DNA of 64,000 bases from Cardinalis cardinalis (Eukaryota; Chordata; Aves; Passeriformes; Cardinalidae). The notes beneath the pieces are model-generated. The model was not told where the DNA came from. It searched no databases and worked only from the letters and a program-made list of their open reading frames with translations. Below, piece after piece: positions 62,011 to 64,000 of this stretch; the first letter of the stretch is position 1, and each line of letters opens with the position of its first letter. The position numbers were made by a program, and so were the translations under genes. Location: positions 416,894 through 480,893 of the forward strand of contig JACDOX010000116.1 in NCBI GenBank assembly GCA_014549065.1, read 5' to 3'.

Positions 62011-64000
62011 ATGCTATCTGGAAGCTGAATGGAAAAGTGAGAACACGTCTCTCTGACGTGCAGTTCTTAACACAGGTGCATATTAGTGGGATTGTTTTTC
62101 TATTTGGCTACCTTTCTCAGCATCCAGAATTCAGAGACAGAGCATGATTGTGTGTATGAAGATGTATCCACAACTTCTCCAGATATAGATATAGCATTTC
62201 AGCATCTCATACATTTCCTGGCACACAGCAATAATTTTATGCCTTTTTAGTAACACATATATGTGGCAAGCACTGCAATGTAAGTAAAGTAATGCTTTGG
62301 TTTTACTTCAGAACTGAGTTAATTTATGATTTAATAACTTTTTAAAATCTTCCCATTTCCAAGTTAGCTCCAACCTTCAGTTGTTCTTAGGCTTTAGTAA
62401 CCTGGATGTACATCTCTGTATACCCAGTGTCTCTTTCTTTAGAGACACTGACAGGGCTGGCAAGATCCTGGGGAAAAACACAGGCACAACCAAGGTTCAG
62501 GCTAAGATTCTTTCTTTTATTCCATTAGGCCTGGCCCAACAGCAGGGCCTTTGTTGTCTTTGAGCAACTTCATATTCAGAAGAAGATCTGTCCTGCTTTG
62601 ACCAACACCAGCAATGACCCAGCTGACACTTCAACAGACAAAACTGCTCTAACCACTTCCACATGCTTTTGCTTTTTACAAACTCTTTGCTGTCAAGAAC
62701 ATCTGCAGCCTCTGTAGAATTTTTTGCATATTTTATTGCTGGTTTTGGCAAACAGAATACATGCTATGGATTAGGGAACAGAGACACATGCCAAAGAATT
62801 GTTTTTAAAAGAGATATTTGAGGATGTATAGTGCCTGCCCCATTATTACCTTTTAGCAGTTGACAATTTGTATTTCAAGCTATAATTGATGACTCCTGTA
62901 AAGCTAATAATTAAAATAAGCCAAATTCACTGCTTCTAAAATTGGGTCTGTTAGACGTTTAATCAGGTCTTGTACACAACGTCTGAAGGGTAAATTTATC
63001 CTCCCAAATCTTCCCTGCCACTTATTCATATTATTCATTATTTGTATTATTTATTACTAGTATATGTTAGTTACAGCTGGATATTAGGTGTTGTCCCAAC
63101 TTTGAAAGACAGATGCTCTGAGGGGTGCATTTGCACTCTGTGGAGCTCAGAGTCAAAAAAGAGAAAAATTGCTGGGGCAAAATTAATAAACAGTGGGAAT
63201 TTAAAACATACATATGTACATGTGTATATATATGAATCAGCTAGTTCTGTGGAGGCTGCAGAACATTGTAATGCATTTTGTTTAAAGAGGTGAAAAATGG
63301 TTTAGAAATATAATTATTCTATTCCCAAGTAGGACTGTTTTTCATTTTTGTTGTTATTGCCTTTAGTGTGCTTTCAGTCCTTAGGGAAAATTGTATCTGA
63401 GCTGCTGCATTTTCATGTGTGGAAATAATGAACTAGCTTGAACATGCTGCTGGAATAAGATTTGGTTTTAATGTGATCCTTAACATGAAAAAATTTCCAT
63501 TTCTAACTGTACCTTTAAAAGTCTTAAAATTTGCAATAAATTAATTTGGAATTTGAAGCAACGCAAAGTAGAACCAAAGAAAAAATTTTTGTTCATTAAC
63601 TTTATGAGAGAATGGTTTCAAAAACAGTAATCCTGGATCACTTTATTTAATCCTGTCTGAACTTTTATTGTCCATACATGGTCTCTGCACACTTAGTAGC
63701 ACTTGATCAACTTCCATGTGCATTGGGTAATCAGATCATTAAGGTCAAATTTCCAAGCCATGTCTTTGGTCACATGGGTTTTCCATGTACAGTTAATGAA
63801 TACATAGACTGAATTTCTTTGCCTTTTTTTTTTTCCCTCTCTGTTGCCTGTGTTGGACTTTTCTTTCTGGTGCTGGTGCTGTTAACAACATTATTCTGAG
63901 CCCTAATAGTTTTTGGTTTTTTGCTTTTCTATGTGACTACACTTCTTTCTCTTATTGTCACATATTGTCACTGCTCATGTCTCTCTCTTTTTTTTTCTTT
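62011..64000. other. Intergenic, no gene recognised
   Basis: AT-rich to the end of the window, finishing in a T-rich tract. An 84-codon minus-strand ORF (62497-62751) has no family I recognise. Confidence 0.5.

Noticed and set aside
62497..62751. 84-codon minus-strand ORF with a coding-like look
   Set aside because: No splice sites, no family similarity, contains clustered Cys/Trp without a known motif; within chance expectation.
1..64000. CRISPR arrays, bacterial operons, tRNA or rRNA genes
   Set aside because: None seen; the regularly spaced repeats present are simple tandem arrays in a vertebrate genome.

Overview
This is vertebrate nuclear DNA, almost certainly avian: one gene with small coding exons and GT-AG introns, a GC-rich promoter island in an AT-rich background, many fragments of the bird LINE CR1 (3' ends with ATTCTATG-like 8-bp units), and avian-type endogenous-retrovirus LTRs. 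Nothing looks bacterial or viral apart from these old insertions. The recognised gene is SLC25A46. By known synteny (human 5q22 corresponds to the avian Z) the window is probably Z-linked, but the sequence alone does not prove this. Scattered single Ns and four N runs mark a draft assembly.

Layout. 1-9.6 kb: non-coding DNA with a CR1 3' fragment (minus), then two CR1 pieces with 5' ends abutting (4.09-6.41 kb) that together read like one LINE insertion with an inverted 5' part, then the 3' flank and probable 3' UTR of SLC25A46. 9.59-21.38 kb: SLC25A46 on the minus strand, all eight coding exons intact, 1227 nt of CDS including the stop, 408 residues. 20.6-21.76 kb: CpG island with exon 1, an 18-bp minisatellite in intron 1 and the promoter (GC boxes, overlapping CCAAT/YY1-like sites). 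21.8-64 kb: about 42 kb without a coding gene I can recognise. It holds CR1 scraps, a solo LTR with a 5-bp target-site duplication (29.04-29.88 kb), a GC-rich island with gene-like exon/intron architecture (36.7-37.2 kb), a minus-strand LTR plus a short stretch of internal sequence, bounded by 58-bp direct repeats (48.9-50.5 kb), a (CCCTT)n array around a gap (53.5-53.8 kb) and a plus-strand LTR with TATA box and polyadenylation signal (about 55.5-55.9 kb).

No new multi-gene system is present. The best leads are the decayed gene-like island at 36.7-37.2 kb, the odd 58-bp duplication around the LTR, the inverted CR1, and a few AT-rich blocks that might be conserved regulatory DNA. Repeat and gene-family names come from sequence recognition without database support.
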